A stretch of DNA of 64,000 nt from Qipengyuania polymorpha (GTDB lineage: Bacteria; Pseudomonadota; Alphaproteobacteria; Sphingomonadales; Sphingomonadaceae). The stretch is from contig NZ_JAIGNK010000001.1 of the NCBI RefSeq assembly GCF_019711435.1, forward strand, positions 682,001 to 746,000. The letters run 5' to 3'. Both the position numbers and the translations under genes were made by a program. The notes beneath the pieces are model-generated. The model was not told the DNA's origin and searched no databases. It saw only the letters and a list, made by a program, of their open reading frames with translations. This document shows positions 63,024 through 64,000 of the stretch, piece after piece (position 1 is the stretch's first letter; every line of letters starts with the position of its first letter).

Positions 63024-64000
63024 ATGAGGACTGCCCTTTTGACGAGCGCGGTCCTCGCCGCCTCCGTGTTTGCCACACCGCTCGCCGCGAAGGAGACTGC
63101 CGACGAGCGGGTGATGGCGCTTGCCGACGAATATTACGACTTCAACCTCGCGCAATACGAGATGACCGAGAGCGAGAGCGGCAACACCGAATGGGGTGAT
63201 CGCCTGTGGAGCGTCACGCCCGAGGCGCAGCGGGAAAGGGCTGCGCGCTATGCGCAAATACTTGCGCGGCTCGATGCTATCGATGCTGCTGCCCTGTCGG
63301 AGGAAGCGCAGACCAATGCGCTGGTCCTTCGCACGCTGCTCGAAAGCGACATTGGCGATGCGCGCTTTGCCGAGTGGGAGATGCCTTTCGACAGCGATAG
63401 CAATTTCTGGTCCTACCTCGCGGGACGTAGTGGCTTCACCTCGGTCGAGGATTACGAAAATTACATCGGCCGGATGCGCGATTTGCCGCGCTATTTCGCC
63501 GATCAGACGGCCAACGCGAAGGCAGGCCTCGCACGCGGGTTCAGCGTGCCGCGCGTGACGCTCGAAGGGCGCGATGCCTCGATCGGGGCCTATGTCGTCG
63601 ATTTCCCCGAGATGAGCCCGTTCTGGGCGCCCTTCGACCAGATGCCCGAGCGCTTCTCGGACGAGGACAAGGCGCGGCTGACCGCGGCGGGCAAGGCCGC
63701 CATCGCCGAAAGCGTGACACCGGCCTATCGCGACTTGCTCGATTTCTTCCGGAACACCTATCTGCCGCAGACGCGCACCACGCTGGGCGCGAGCGAATTT
63801 CCCGAGGGCGAGGCCTATTACACGCAGCAAATCCGCCAGTACACCACGCTCGACCTGACGGCGGAGCAGATCCACAAGATCGGCCTCGAGGAAGTCGCGC
63901 GCATCACTGCCGAGATGGAAAAGGCGAAGGAGGACGCAGGCTTCACCGGCACGCTGGCCGAGTTCATCGCCTTCCTGCGCACCGACCCGCAATTCGTGGC
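63024..64000 (+). CDS. DUF885 family exported protein, truncated at the window edge
   Basis: An open frame starts at ATG 63024 after GGGAGAGAG and runs through the window edge (325 complete codons). It has a Sec signal peptide (about residues 1-22, SVFATPLAAKE) and then matches DUF885: ADEYYDFNLAQYEMTESESG, RYAQILARLDAID, DFPEMSPFWAPF and TPAYRDLLDFF. DUF885 proteins are predicted gluzincin-like metallopeptidases; the HExxE region would lie beyond position 64000. Lies 26 bp after grpE. Confidence 0.9.
   Translation, partial: MRTALLTSAVLAASVFATPLAAKETADERVMALADEYYDFNLAQYEMTESESGNTEWGDRLWSVTPEAQRERAARYAQILARLDAIDAAALSEEAQTNALVLRTLLESDIGDARFAEWEMPFDSDSNFWSYLAGRSGFTSVEDYENYIGRMRDLPRYFADQTANAKAGLARGFSVPRVTLEGRDASIGAYVVDFPEMSPFWAPFDQMPERFSDEDKARLTAAGKAAIAESVTPAYRDLLDFFRNTYLPQTRTTLGASEFPEGEAYYTQQIRQYTTLDLTAEQIHKIGLEEVARITAEMEKAKEDAGFTGTLAEFIAFLRTDPQFV

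Overview
The window looks like chromosomal DNA of an alphaproteobacterium of the order Sphingomonadales, most likely family Erythrobacteraceae (Erythrobacter/Qipengyuania-like). This is inferred from the high GC, a UrcA-family protein, frequent GTG/TTG starts, many 4-bp ATGA/TGATG gene overlaps, an endonuclease-type MutL, and the orders rodA-mrdA-mreDCB and rdgB-rph / hrcA-grpE. It was read by eye; no database search was run.

Layout. 0-1.5 kb: crotonase gene, tRNA-Lys(CTT), small conserved gene. 1.8-7.5 kb: rod-shape operon mreB-mreC-mreD-mrdA-rodA on the minus strand. 7.7-11.0 kb: mutL, whose 3' end is present twice, exactly 1,498 bp apart, with two lower-GC genes between the copies. 11-16.8 kb: lipoprotein, MaoC dehydratase, glutaredoxin/MauE-like fusion, two tandem DUF1206 membrane proteins, a secreted phosphodiesterase, ychF. 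17-24.6 kb: metalloprotease, SDR with a Tat-like leader, pth-rplY, TraB/GumN, a small XRE regulator and UrcA. 24.8-35.2 kb: glyQS, ppdK, methyltransferase, comF, a candidate structured ncRNA, hisI, MerR regulator and acyl-CoA dehydrogenase. 35.4-36.5 kb: a solitary, lower-GC, HsdR-N-like nuclease gene beside a long inverted repeat. 36.5-47 kb: cysK-MFS, PilZ, tyrS, DOMON-like/NamZ-like pair, DUF817, a VWA (CoxE-like) gene, a soluble chemoreceptor and a MoxR ATPase. 47-55 kb: hydrolase/OsmC fusion, a three-gene two-component cluster, parE and an LpoA-like lipoprotein. 55-64 kb: rsmI-yraN-gshB, xerC-hemW, a CAP protein, rdgB-rph, hrcA-grpE and a DUF885 protein that runs off the end.

Most of the window is ordinary housekeeping DNA. 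The strongest anomaly is 9,471-11,019. A small cassette appears to have entered the 3' end of mutL site-specifically, supplying a diverged but protein-compatible 3' end and leaving the original 51-bp end downstream, fused to the next gene. It carries an Abi-alpha/DUF4393-like protein and an unknown partner, has TTTGTGGG repeats near both ends, and encodes no recombinase. This fits a non-autonomous, trans-mobilised element with putative defence cargo. Second-tier signals are a candidate ncRNA with promoter and terminator (32.17-32.43 kb), a solitary PD-(D/E)XK nuclease island (35.4-36.5 kb), a response-regulator/kinase gene with no standard start codon (49.5 kb), and two palindromic operator-like sites (24.7 and 32.9 kb).
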